Part shown: one piece after another, positions 42,978 to 52,317 of the stretch | How the letters are laid out: every line of letters begins with the position of its first letter | Position numbering within the stretch: the first letter of the stretch is position 1 | NCBI GenBank assembly: GCA_965249965.1 | Contig: OZ252262.1 | Coordinates: forward strand, 2,356,001-2,420,000 | Origin: HXMU1420-13 sp965249965 | GTDB taxonomy: Bacteria; Bacteroidota; Rhodothermia; Balneolales; Balneolaceae | Length of the DNA stretch: 64,000 nt | Reading direction: 5' to 3' | The notes under the pieces: model-generated | What the model saw: only the letters and a program-made list of their open reading frames with translations | Database searches by the model: none | What the model was told of the DNA's origin: nothing | Made by a program: the position numbers and the translations under genes

Positions 42978-45900
42978 ATGATAAAGAGATCAATAAGGGG
43001 ACTGTATTTAGTACTCGCACTGTGTATCGCAGTCGGTTCGAGTGTTCAGGCTCAGATCAAAACAACCACCTTTAACGATAAAACCGTTAAGGAAAATAGT
43101 ATCGTTGTTAAGTTCGATGATACTATGATAACAGCCAAAGGAAAGGCAGTTGCGCCAAAAACATTGGCAGCAACCGTTCGAACGGCATATAATGCTTCTA
43201 TTGGTAGAACTATTGACGCACAGAATGTTGAAGAATGGATAGTATCAGGCGATATGAATTCTGTTCTTTCAGAACTAAACAAAATCCCGGGGGTAAGGGC
43301 GTTTCCAAATTATGTCTTTTATAGAGACGAAATGGAAGTGACACCATTCGACTTTAGTTCACAATTACAATTAGTAGCTGACGGGGAGAATCCTTTCCCT
43401 GGTTTAGAAACTATGTATGGACCTGAAATTATCAATAATGGTGATTTTTCGGCCGCTGGTTTCCAAGATTGGACAACTTATAATGCTGATTTCGCTGGTG
43501 TTTTCGCCGATTTCAGTAATGCAGATAGTGTTGCTCGTATAACTAACATAACTGGTCCAAACGATCAAATTTGGTATATCCAACTCTTCCAGGAATTGAC
43601 AATTGATCAATTAGACGCATTAAATATTGGTGGTCTGTATGAACTGAATTTTACAGCTTCTACTGATTCTGCAACAAAGGACTTGAATGTTTTTGTTGGC
43701 CAAAATTCAGGTGATTTTCTATCACATTTGAGTCAAATAGTAACGTTAACTCCTGGTGACTCTACCTATACCTTACAATTCTATATGAACGATGTTTGGT
43801 ATTTTGAAGGTATGAAAGTTGCTTTCGAGGGCGGAACATCTGATGCTTCTATTTTTGTAGATGATGTTTCTTTACGTCAGGCAAATTCCCCCGTATTTGC
43901 AGCACAAACTCCTGATGTTCCTGAAGACATGGTTATTTCACTATTTAGTGATGCTTATACCAATGTCCCGGTTGATACATTCAGAACCGTATGGTCTGAT
44001 TCTAAGTTCGAAATTGATGTAGTTGATGGTGATGAAATCATTATCTACGATTCATTAAACTTTGTTGGAATTGAGACTGTTGCAAATCAATTAGATGTAA
44101 CTGAGATGTCTCATGTGCGCTTCAATGTGTGGACTCCTAATGCAGATGAGTTACGTTTTAAACTAGTAGATTTTGGTCCTGACGGAGTATACAGCCCAGC
44201 ATTTGATGGTGGTGATGATACTGAGTATGAAGTAATCTTTACCGATTTCCCGAAAAGCACCTGGTTAATTGCTGAAATACCATTGTATGTATTCGAAGGC
44301 ATGAATTTTGAAAACATTGCACAAATTATTTTTGCTGCTTCTCCTGTTGGTGAGGCTACTGTCGCAATCGATAATTTATACTTCTACGATGATGGACTTC
44401 CAACAAATGATCCATTGCTTACATTACAGTATGGTTTGAATAATGATGGTTCTTTCCAACCTGGTTATTCTGTACCTGGTGCTGATGTGGATGCATTCGC
44501 AGCTTGGGATTATACCACAGGTAGCGACGATGTAGTATTCGTTGTTTATGATGATGGGGTAGATTTCTCTCACCCAGATCTATATGATAATGCGTGGATG
44601 AATCCAGGTGAGATTCCAGATAACGGAATCGATGATGACGATAACGGTTATGTGGATGACGTCTATGGTTGGAGTTCAGTATATAATGATAATTCATTCC
44701 TAAACTGGGGTTCATTCCATGGTACTCACGTAGCAGGTATCTTAGGTGCTCAAGGTGATAATGGGTATGGTGTTTCTGGGGTTTCTCAGGATGTTAGCAT
44801 CATATCTGTAATGATCTTCAACGAATTTGGTGGAACTGATGCCATTGCAATTATGGCCGGTTATCAATACATCAGTGATCTTCTTGATTCAGGTGTTGAA
44901 ATTACCGGTATCAACCAATCTTGGGGTGGTGGCGGATTCTTAGATCTAGAATCAGATCAACAATTCGTAAGTGTAATGACAGATTACGCGTTGCATCACA
45001 ATAGTTATGGTGCTCTATGGATCGTAAGTGCTGGTAACAGTTCTTCGAATAGAGATGATCTACCATTCTATTCGTATCCAAATAACATCCAGGCTCCAAA
45101 TATTGTAACAGTTGCAAGTACGGATGATGCTGATGCACTTTCAGGATTTTCTGATTTTGGCGAATTTACAGTTGATGTTTCTGCACCAGGTTCGAACATT
45201 CTTTCAACCTTGCCGCCAAGCACAACAGGTGTTGAATTCGGGTACTTAGGTGGAACTTCTATGGCTTCTCCGCATGTGTCCGGTATTTTAGCACTCGCTA
45301 AATCTTACTATCCAGATGAAGATGGGAATGACCTACTTGCAAGATTATTTGCTGGTGAAGAAAGTATTCCTGGTTTTGAAGGTGTTGTAGGATCAGGTGG
45401 TCGGTCAAATGCTATGGGTACTTTATTCCCAGACAGCGTAGGCAATGATGCTGCGTTAGCTTCTGGTGCAAGAACACAATTCCATAGAACCTTTGTGGAT
45501 GGTGTTTCTCAGGAAGTAGCAGGTATCGTAAATAATTCAGGTGGTGACGTTACAGTAACTAGCATGTCTATTACTGGACCAGATGCCGATCATTTTGCGA
45601 TTGACACTGATGAGCTACCTACATTATCGCCAACAGAATCTTTTGGTGTGCCTATTTTATTCGATAACATGGGAATATTTGGTGATTTAACAGCTAGTCT
45701 GGAAATCGAAACAGATGCAGGGACTGCTTCTTTAGCCTTAATTGGACACGAGCAGGGATTCCCATTCCCATACATCGATCCAGTTTACCACAACTTTGGT
45801 TCAGTTCCTTATGGAGAAGAGTTAACTACTTCATTTACACTATTTAATGATGGTAACTCAGATCTGTTCTACGACCTACAACAAGGATTGTTCTATTATG

Positions 45901-48900
45901 ATCTTGAGTGGTCTTGGTTCTCAGAATCAATCACAACCTTCGAGCCTGAAAATTCAAATATTGAAAAAGCGGCTCCAGGTGATGATGTTGAAATGTTAGA
46001 CGAAATCACAACTCGAGTAATGCTTGAGCGTGGAGATCGTAAACTTCCAAAAATCACATACGAAGAAGGAATGCATCCTCGTAGAGAGTTAGATGGTCCA
46101 GAAGAAGTATTCTTCGACGATCTAAACGATAACGATGCAGTTGCAGAAAATTGGGAATTGTTGAGTTTTGGAGTAAATGAAGATTATTTCGAACTCTATG
46201 ACTGGGATTTCTCAGAGGATACAAACAATGTGTTCCTATTCGGTGATTTTGATTTTGGTTATCAAAATGATGCGATTTCTGTAGCAATTCCTCCTGCATT
46301 CGATTTCTCTGCTTTAGAACAAGGTAGAGGTCCGGCTTACTTAGTATTTGATGCTGAAACTCAGCTAGAATGGGGTTACGATGACTTCTACGTTAATGTA
46401 ATTTCAAATGGTAGCCGATTAGCAACAATTGCCGGTACGTTTGATGGTTCTATTCCAAATTACGGTGGATACAACCAAATCTGGGTAGATATTAGCCAAT
46501 TTGCTGGACTTGATGACGTTGAATTCTGGTTTATTGCCTACACCGATGGTTCAGTAGTGGACGGTTTCGGTGCATTATTTGATAATGTTGGTGTTATTGT
46601 TGATGATATGCCATTCTTTACGTCAACTGGTGGCGGAGTTATTGCACCAGGTGAAAGTGAAGACATCGATATAACAATTAGAACAGAGTTATTACCTCCG
46701 GGAGACTTTGTACTATTTACTGATGTATTCACAAATGGATTCATCTCATACTATGGCCAAAACTTTGTCTACCATACTGCTGAATTCTCTGCACGTAACG
46801 TAGCTCTGGAAATTGATCCTGCATGGGATTGGATTGGTGAAGCTTCTAAAGAAGAAGCAACTACCTTCGATTTCGATGCCACAAATGTTGGTACCGTAGA
46901 TGTTGAATATTTCAGTGATGTATTTATCGCATATAATCAACCTGTAGACTTCTTTGGTGAAGACTTTGTAGCAGGAAAAGATGCCGCGATGGGTAGATTT
47001 GAAGTATCTGACAAAGGTGAAGGTGGAGATATCGACCTAGTTGAGCATAGAAATGTAGTAATGGAAGGCATTTCGAAACGAAATGGCGTTACCGGTACTA
47101 CAAGCTCTAACAGAGTTTCTGATATTCCAAGAATGAGCCCATCCAGAGAAGACTTAGACATCTATTTCGAAGATTTCGAGACAGGTGAATTAAACGAATC
47201 ATGGGATGTCTTTGATTATAGCTTTGGATTAGGCCACGTATTTAATGTAGAAAACTGGGGTAGTGTAGATTTCCCTGATTACTTCTTAAATGTAGGTGGG
47301 CTCAGCGAAAATGGCTGGTACATTTACAATAATACGTACACTTTAGCATTCTCAGAATCATTCGATCTTTCTGAAATTCCTATTAGTGACGCTACTATTA
47401 TGGAATTCACCTATTCATTCTTGCTCGAGCCAGGTTGGGATTTTGGTTCCGTTTGGTTAGGCGTAGAGACTGAGGCAGGTATCGAATTGATCTATGGTGG
47501 TTCTAGTGAAGATGTTCTCTGGAACGATGGTGGAGTATACCGAATGGGATTTGACATCTCAGCATTTGCCGGATTCGATAATGTATTCATGGCATTCTTG
47601 GTAGAAACAGATCAGTCTGTACAATCTGCATGGGCTGGTTTCGATGACCTTGATGTTTACACTTCAGAAAAGCTTGCATATATCGATCCAGTTGAAGGAA
47701 TCATTGATTCTGCAGCTACGCAAACATTTAATGTAACGGTAAATACTCCATGGTTATGGCCAGGTGAGTATATTGCGATTTCAGTAATCGACTATTACGG
47801 TGGAAACGAAGACTTCTTCGTTGGTAGATCTGCTGAGCAGTTTACTTACTTCGAAATTCCAAATGAAAAACCTGTTGCCGAAGATGACTTCTTAGCAGTA
47901 ATTACAAACGAAGTAATTCCTATGAATGCAATCTTGGATTACATGCTAAGTAATGACTACGATGTTGACGGATGGGTATATCTCTATGAATTTAGTGATC
48001 CTTTATTCGGTGACATTAAATATACTTTCGATGGTTGGATGTATGTTGCACCTGAAGTAGGTAAAAAAGACGATAGCTTCCAATACATCATTACTGATGG
48101 GCAAAAAATGGATACTGCTACGGTATACATGTCGGTTGGTGAAGAGCCACACTTCCCGGACGGCGCAGACAAACAATATGTATTCTTGGAAGATGAAGAA
48201 CTTACAATGAGTACAGTTGGAATGGCTGCTGGTGTAGGATTCTGGGAAAATGTAATGGTATGGGCAGACTCACATGATGATGGTGTATTCATCGATCAGG
48301 GTGAAGAGATGCATTCTATTACCTTCTCAGCCGATGATAATTTATTCGGACAGTTCTCTGCTACATTATATGTAGGAACCGATGATGGTACTGCATGGGA
48401 TTCTCTGGATGTTTCAATTATTGTAACACCAGTTAATGATGCACCTGTTGCAGAATTCGCAGCTAATATCGACGGTTCGATGGTAACATTCACCGATCTA
48501 TCATCTGATGCAATCGATATGGATGCCGGTGGTATCGTATCGTGGGCATGGGACTTCGGCGATGGAAATACAAGTACTGAAATGAGTCCTGTTTACGATT
48601 ATGGTACAACGGGTGACTTTACAGTAACATTAATGGTAACTGATAACGGTGGATTAACTAACGACTTCACTGGAACGGTTGAAATAGTTTCCGTTTCTAA
48701 CGAAGTATTTGGTGGTGTTCCAACCGATTTTGCAATTGAGCAAAACTATCCGAATCCATTCAACCCATCAACGAACATTAACTATAGCTTACCTGAGGCT
48801 TCAAAAGTATCTATCGTTGTGTACGATATGCTTGGCCAAAAAGTAGCTGAGTTAGTAAATGCAGAACAATCAGCCGGTTATCATACCATAAGCTTTGATG

Positions 48901-48986
48901 CCTCTGCATTATCTTCAGGTATGTATATGTATCAGATTAGAGCTGGTGCGTTTACTCAAACCAAGAAAATGATGCTTATCAAATAA
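42978..48986 (+). CDS. Giant secreted subtilase (S8) with carbohydrate-binding-like modules, PKD domain and type IX sorting module
   Basis: 2002 residues. Signal peptide (cut after SSVQAQ), then a fervidolysin-like propeptide (about 27-115). Two beta-sandwich modules lie before the catalytic domain: a CBM4/9-like one (about 145-310) and one beginning VISLFSDAYTNVPVDTFRTVWSD (about 325-475), a module often seen on polysaccharide-degrading enzymes. The S8 domain (about 490-830) has triad D525 (VVYDDGVD), H581 (HGTHVAG) and S761 (GGTSMASPH). Next are an ASH/DUF-like region, two related MAM-like modules (about 1040-1220 and 1390-1570) each preceded by a charged linker, a tandem Ig-like region, a PKD domain (about 1825-1900, AWDFGDGNTS), and a C-terminal module with YPNPFNPSTNINYSLP and ending MMLIK. 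The last is a type A sorting domain for Por/type IX export. Confidence 0.9.
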   Translation: MIKRSIRGLYLVLALCIAVGSSVQAQIKTTTFNDKTVKENSIVVKFDDTMITAKGKAVAPKTLAATVRTAYNASIGRTIDAQNVEEWIVSGDMNSVLSELNKIPGVRAFPNYVFYRDEMEVTPFDFSSQLQLVADGENPFPGLETMYGPEIINNGDFSAAGFQDWTTYNADFAGVFADFSNADSVARITNITGPNDQIWYIQLFQELTIDQLDALNIGGLYELNFTASTDSATKDLNVFVGQNSGDFLSHLSQIVTLTPGDSTYTLQFYMNDVWYFEGMKVAFEGGTSDASIFVDDVSLRQANSPVFAAQTPDVPEDMVISLFSDAYTNVPVDTFRTVWSDSKFEIDVVDGDEIIIYDSLNFVGIETVANQLDVTEMSHVRFNVWTPNADELRFKLVDFGPDGVYSPAFDGGDDTEYEVIFTDFPKSTWLIAEIPLYVFEGMNFENIAQIIFAASPVGEATVAIDNLYFYDDGLPTNDPLLTLQYGLNNDGSFQPGYSVPGADVDAFAAWDYTTGSDDVVFVVYDDGVDFSHPDLYDNAWMNPGEIPDNGIDDDDNGYVDDVYGWSSVYNDNSFLNWGSFHGTHVAGILGAQGDNGYGVSGVSQDVSIISVMIFNEFGGTDAIAIMAGYQYISDLLDSGVEITGINQSWGGGGFLDLESDQQFVSVMTDYALHHNSYGALWIVSAGNSSSNRDDLPFYSYPNNIQAPNIVTVASTDDADALSGFSDFGEFTVDVSAPGSNILSTLPPSTTGVEFGYLGGTSMASPHVSGILALAKSYYPDEDGNDLLARLFAGEESIPGFEGVVGSGGRSNAMGTLFPDSVGNDAALASGARTQFHRTFVDGVSQEVAGIVNNSGGDVTVTSMSITGPDADHFAIDTDELPTLSPTESFGVPILFDNMGIFGDLTASLEIETDAGTASLALIGHEQGFPFPYIDPVYHNFGSVPYGEELTTSFTLFNDGNSDLFYDLQQGLFYYDLEWSWFSESITTFEPENSNIEKAAPGDDVEMLDEITTRVMLERGDRKLPKITYEEGMHPRRELDGPEEVFFDDLNDNDAVAENWELLSFGVNEDYFELYDWDFSEDTNNVFLFGDFDFGYQNDAISVAIPPAFDFSALEQGRGPAYLVFDAETQLEWGYDDFYVNVISNGSRLATIAGTFDGSIPNYGGYNQIWVDISQFAGLDDVEFWFIAYTDGSVVDGFGALFDNVGVIVDDMPFFTSTGGGVIAPGESEDIDITIRTELLPPGDFVLFTDVFTNGFISYYGQNFVYHTAEFSARNVALEIDPAWDWIGEASKEEATTFDFDATNVGTVDVEYFSDVFIAYNQPVDFFGEDFVAGKDAAMGRFEVSDKGEGGDIDLVEHRNVVMEGISKRNGVTGTTSSNRVSDIPRMSPSREDLDIYFEDFETGELNESWDVFDYSFGLGHVFNVENWGSVDFPDYFLNVGGLSENGWYIYNNTYTLAFSESFDLSEIPISDATIMEFTYSFLLEPGWDFGSVWLGVETEAGIELIYGGSSEDVLWNDGGVYRMGFDISAFAGFDNVFMAFLVETDQSVQSAWAGFDDLDVYTSEKLAYIDPVEGIIDSAATQTFNVTVNTPWLWPGEYIAISVIDYYGGNEDFFVGRSAEQFTYFEIPNEKPVAEDDFLAVITNEVIPMNAILDYMLSNDYDVDGWVYLYEFSDPLFGDIKYTFDGWMYVAPEVGKKDDSFQYIITDGQKMDTATVYMSVGEEPHFPDGADKQYVFLEDEELTMSTVGMAAGVGFWENVMVWADSHDDGVFIDQGEEMHSITFSADDNLFGQFSATLYVGTDDGTAWDSLDVSIIVTPVNDAPVAEFAANIDGSMVTFTDLSSDAIDMDAGGIVSWAWDFGDGNTSTEMSPVYDYGTTGDFTVTLMVTDNGGLTNDFTGTVEIVSVSNEVFGGVPTDFAIEQNYPNPFNPSTNINYSLPEASKVSIVVYDMLGQKVAELVNAEQSAGYHTISFDASALSSGMYMYQIRAGAFTQTKKMMLIK

Positions 48987-49008
48987 GCTGATTTTCAAAC
49001 TTTATGAT

Positions 49009-49043
49009 AAAACCCCGCCTGATTTCAGGTGGGGTTTTTTATT
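49009..49043 (+). terminator. Intrinsic terminator of the subtilase gene
   Basis: AAAACCCCGCCTG (49009-49021) pairs with CAGGTGGGGTTTT (49026-49038) with one G:T wobble and a short ATTT loop. A T-rich run follows. It starts 22 bases after the subtilase stop. Confidence 0.88.
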
Positions 49044-49081
49044 TTAGAAACCTTATAATCATTTAAAAACGAAAGGTTTAA

Positions 49082-50446
49082 TTGAAAGAAGTAATTAGAA
49101 TCGCATCGGGACAAGGTTTTTGGGGAGATCTTCCTATCGCACCTATTAATCAGGCAAAACAAGGCCCCATTGATTATTTAGTAATGGATTACCTGGCAGA
49201 GGTAACCATGTCAATCATGCAAAAACAAAGAATGCGAAATGCTGATTGGGGATACGCAAGAGATTTTGTTCAGGTTATAGACGCTATACTTCCTGAAATT
49301 GATGAAAAAGGAATTAAAGTTATTAGCAATGCTGGTGGGGTAAATCCTCTTGCATGTAAAGACGAGATTTTATCGATCGCCAGAAAAAGAGGATTCAAGA
49401 ATTTAAAAGTAGCTGTTGTTAATGGTGATGATATTTTAGATCAAATTGATGAATTAATCGAACATGGTCATCCATTAAAAAACATGGAATCTTCTGAGCC
49501 AATTGCTTCAGTAAAAGATCAGCTACTAAGCGCGAATGTTTATTTTGGATGCCGTGCCGTAGTTGAAGCTTTGAAAGAGGGTGCAGATGTAATTATTACA
49601 GGTCGGGTCACAGACACTGGTTTGACCTTAGCACCAATGATTTATGAATTTGGATGGGAGTATGAAGACTATGATAAAATGGCTATTGGAACCATTGCCG
49701 GTCATATAATCGAATGTGGAGCACAAGTATCGGGTGGCAATTACACCGATTGGGAAGAGGTTGAAGATTTTGCAAATATTGGGTTCCCAATTATCGAAGC
49801 CCACAATGATGGAACGTTTTATGTTACTAAACACGAAAACACAGGTGGATTAGTAAACCAGAAAACGGTAAAAGAGCAATTACTTTATGAGATAGGAGAT
49901 CCTGCCGAATATATTACCCCAGATGTTATTGCTGATTTTACTACCATACAATTGGCTTCAGATGGAGAAAATCGGGTAAAAGTAACGGGAATTAAAGGGA
50001 AGCCTGAAACTCCGACATATAAAATTTCAGCTAGTTATAACGATGGATTCAAATTATCAGCAACATTGGTTTACTCTTGGCCCGACGCTTTAAAAAAAGC
50101 AGAAAAAGGAGCTGAAATTCTTGAGCAAAGGGCAAAGAATCTGGGTTTAAAAATCGATGAATTTAATAAGGAATATGTTGGTTATAATGGAACAACTGAG
50201 AAGCCAACAAGTGAAAGTTCTAGTGACGATTTTGATGAAATTCAGATGAGAATCTCACTTAGTGGGCCAAGTAAGGAAGATTTAAACCGCTTTGGTATGG
50301 AAGTTGCTCCTTTGATTTTAACCGGTCCAAGTGGAGTTACAGGATTTGCAGGCGGCAGACCAAAAGCCAGTGAAATTGTAGCGTACTGGCCCGCTTTACT
50401 GGATAAAAACGCAGTAAGACCAAAAGTAGAAGTATTTAACATATAG
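49082..50446 (+). CDS. AtuA-like protein (DUF1446), acyclic terpene utilisation family
   Basis: 454 residues; the TTG start has AAAGG eight bases upstream, and the first residues (MKEVIRIASGQGFWGD) fit the family start. Conserved patterns are YLVMDYLAEVTMSIM, VISNAGGVNPLAC, ANVYFGCRAVVEALKEGADVIITGRVTDTGLTLAPMIYEFGW, AGHIIECGAQVSGGNYTDW and GPSGVTGFAGGRPKASE. AtuA was named from Pseudomonas terpene catabolism; its biochemical activity is not well defined, and related domains occur in CoA-ester catabolic clusters. No other terpene or CoA-ester genes are nearby, so the substrate is unknown here. It lies ten bases before the ABC exporter gene. Confidence 0.85.
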   Translation: MKEVIRIASGQGFWGDLPIAPINQAKQGPIDYLVMDYLAEVTMSIMQKQRMRNADWGYARDFVQVIDAILPEIDEKGIKVISNAGGVNPLACKDEILSIARKRGFKNLKVAVVNGDDILDQIDELIEHGHPLKNMESSEPIASVKDQLLSANVYFGCRAVVEALKEGADVIITGRVTDTGLTLAPMIYEFGWEYEDYDKMAIGTIAGHIIECGAQVSGGNYTDWEEVEDFANIGFPIIEAHNDGTFYVTKHENTGGLVNQKTVKEQLLYEIGDPAEYITPDVIADFTTIQLASDGENRVKVTGIKGKPETPTYKISASYNDGFKLSATLVYSWPDALKKAEKGAEILEQRAKNLGLKIDEFNKEYVGYNGTTEKPTSESSSDDFDEIQMRISLSGPSKEDLNRFGMEVAPLILTGPSGVTGFAGGRPKASEIVAYWPALLDKNAVRPKVEVFNI

Positions 50447-50455
50447 GCAAGAGAA

Positions 50456-52249
50456 TTGGGCGCCTTATCAGACTTAAATAAATATTTAAAAAAGTATTCA
50501 CTAAGTGTTGGCCTGGGAATATTGTTTCTTACCTGTGCAAATTTCTTTCTAGTTTGGATCCCGGTTTTAATACGCCAAACAATCGATGAAGTTGAATCAC
50601 TGTCGGGGGGTGCTTTTCAAGTTCCGGATAGTTTGATGGAGACACTGTTTACTAGTGAAGTAGGTCGAATCCTTGGTGTAAATTCGCTCATACTATTAGG
50701 CGCTGTTATTCTTTACGGGTTCTTTCTTTTTCTAACGCGCCAAACCTTAATTGTTAGCTCGAGAAAAGTAGAATATGATATAAGAAATGATATCATTGAG
50801 AAGCTAATGCAGCTCCCGCAAAGCTTTTATGCCAAATACTCGCATGGCGAGGTGTATGTACGAGCCTCAGAAGACGTAAATAAGGTAAGGGAATATTATG
50901 GCCCGGTAATTATGTACAGCATCAATACGATTACGAGAGCAGGGTTTGTAATTACTATGATGTATGTTGTTAACAAAGAACTAATGCTCTGGGCATTATT
51001 GCCTTTACCACTATTGTCCATTTTCGCCTACTGGATAACTGGTTACATTCACAAACATTCTATTATTATTCAAGAGCAATATTCGAAATTAGCCGGGCAG
51101 GCAAAGGAGTCATTTTCAAGTATTCGGCTAATTAAAGCGTACAATCGATTAAATAACGAGCAGGAAAAGTTTGAACTTTTAAGCGAGGATTATCGAAAAA
51201 AGAAACTTCGATTAGATATGATTGAATCGTTATTTCATCCAGGTTTAAATTTCCTTATTGGGATTTCTCTGATTATCGTAATCTGGCAGGGTGGAATTAT
51301 GATTATTGAGGGAAGCCTCACGGTAGGAAATATTGCTGAATTTCTGATTTATGTAGCTTATTTAATTTGGCCAGTTGCAGCGCTTGGATATACTATAAAT
51401 CGGTTTCAAAAATCGCTGGCATCATGGTATCGAATTAAAGAAGTGTTAGACTATCCACTTGAAATCGAAAACATTGATAAAGAATCTGAACTACATTTGA
51501 AAGGAGAAATCGAATTCAAAAATGTATGGTTTAAGTATCCTGAATCGGATGATTTTGTGATCAAAAATTTAAACATGAAAATATATGCAGGAGAGAATGT
51601 TGCCATTGTAGGCAGAACTGGAGCCGGTAAAACAACGTTAGTTCAACTTATTCCTCGGCTTTTTGAAGCTACAGAAGGGGAAGTGCTCATAGACGGTATT
51701 GAGATTGAAAATCATCCTTTATATCAATTAAGAACTAATATTGGGTATGTTCCACAGGGTACTTTTTTATTCTCAGATACGATTGGTGATAACATCGCGT
51801 TTGGACTTGAAGAGGCGAGTAACGAACAAATTGAGAATGCCGCTGAGCTAGCTATGGTAAAAGAGAATATTTTGGATTTTGAGAAAAAATTTAAGACTAT
51901 GCTCGGAGAACGGGGAATAACATTGTCCGGAGGACAGAAGCAACGTACCGCAATTGCAAGAGCATTAATAAAAAGTCCAAGAATACTTATATTTGATGAT
52001 TCATTGAGTGCCGTGGATACAAAAACAGAAGACGCAATACTAAAGAATTTAAATCAGGAACTGGGCGACAGAACAACGATTACCATAAGCCATAGAATTT
52101 CCACAATAAAAGACGCAGACAAAATATTTTACTTAGAAGATGGTCAAATAGTTGAGCAAGGAACACACGAAGAACTTTTAGAATACGACGGTCACTATAA
52201 GGCTATGTATAAAAAACAAATACTTGAACAAGAACTAGCACAAATCTAA
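50456..52249 (+). CDS. ABC exporter half-transporter, BmrC/YheI-like (degenerate Walker B Glu)
   Basis: 597 residues, TTG start: six transmembrane helices (about 1-310) and a nucleotide-binding domain. Walker A is GRTGAGKT (386-393), the signature LSGGQ (490-494) is canonical, but Walker B reads IFDDSLSAVD, with D515 where the catalytic Glu should be. This D-for-E change with the DDSLSAVD context is characteristic of the BmrC/LmrC side of heterodimeric multidrug exporters. The complementary partner is the ABC gene at 53749, with an RNase Z gene between them. The cargo (drugs, lipids or peptides) is not readable. Confidence 0.9.
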   Translation: MGALSDLNKYLKKYSLSVGLGILFLTCANFFLVWIPVLIRQTIDEVESLSGGAFQVPDSLMETLFTSEVGRILGVNSLILLGAVILYGFFLFLTRQTLIVSSRKVEYDIRNDIIEKLMQLPQSFYAKYSHGEVYVRASEDVNKVREYYGPVIMYSINTITRAGFVITMMYVVNKELMLWALLPLPLLSIFAYWITGYIHKHSIIIQEQYSKLAGQAKESFSSIRLIKAYNRLNNEQEKFELLSEDYRKKKLRLDMIESLFHPGLNFLIGISLIIVIWQGGIMIIEGSLTVGNIAEFLIYVAYLIWPVAALGYTINRFQKSLASWYRIKEVLDYPLEIENIDKESELHLKGEIEFKNVWFKYPESDDFVIKNLNMKIYAGENVAIVGRTGAGKTTLVQLIPRLFEATEGEVLIDGIEIENHPLYQLRTNIGYVPQGTFLFSDTIGDNIAFGLEEASNEQIENAAELAMVKENILDFEKKFKTMLGERGITLSGGQKQRTAIARALIKSPRILIFDDSLSAVDTKTEDAILKNLNQELGDRTTITISHRISTIKDADKIFYLEDGQIVEQGTHEELLEYDGHYKAMYKKQILEQELAQI

Positions 52250-52272
52250 CAAAACATAAAAAAACCATACGT

Positions 52273-52295
52273 GTACGTTGTTGACTGCAGCGTAC
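52273..52295 (+). repeat. Hairpin in the leader of the RNase Z-like gene
   Basis: GTACGTTG (52273-52280) pairs with CAGCGTAC (52288-52295) across a seven-base loop, with one G:U pair in RNA. It ends 22 bases before the ATG. No T tract follows, so it is not a standard terminator; an RNA-processing or control element is possible. Confidence 0.35.
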
Positions 52296-52317
52296 CTACG
52301 GTAATTGGGAGAAAAAA

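Noticed and set aside
44419..45138. His/Asn-rich minus-strand frames under the subtilase
   Set aside because: Low-complexity shadows caused by Asp- and Asn-rich coding on the plus strand; they cross the conserved catalytic domain.
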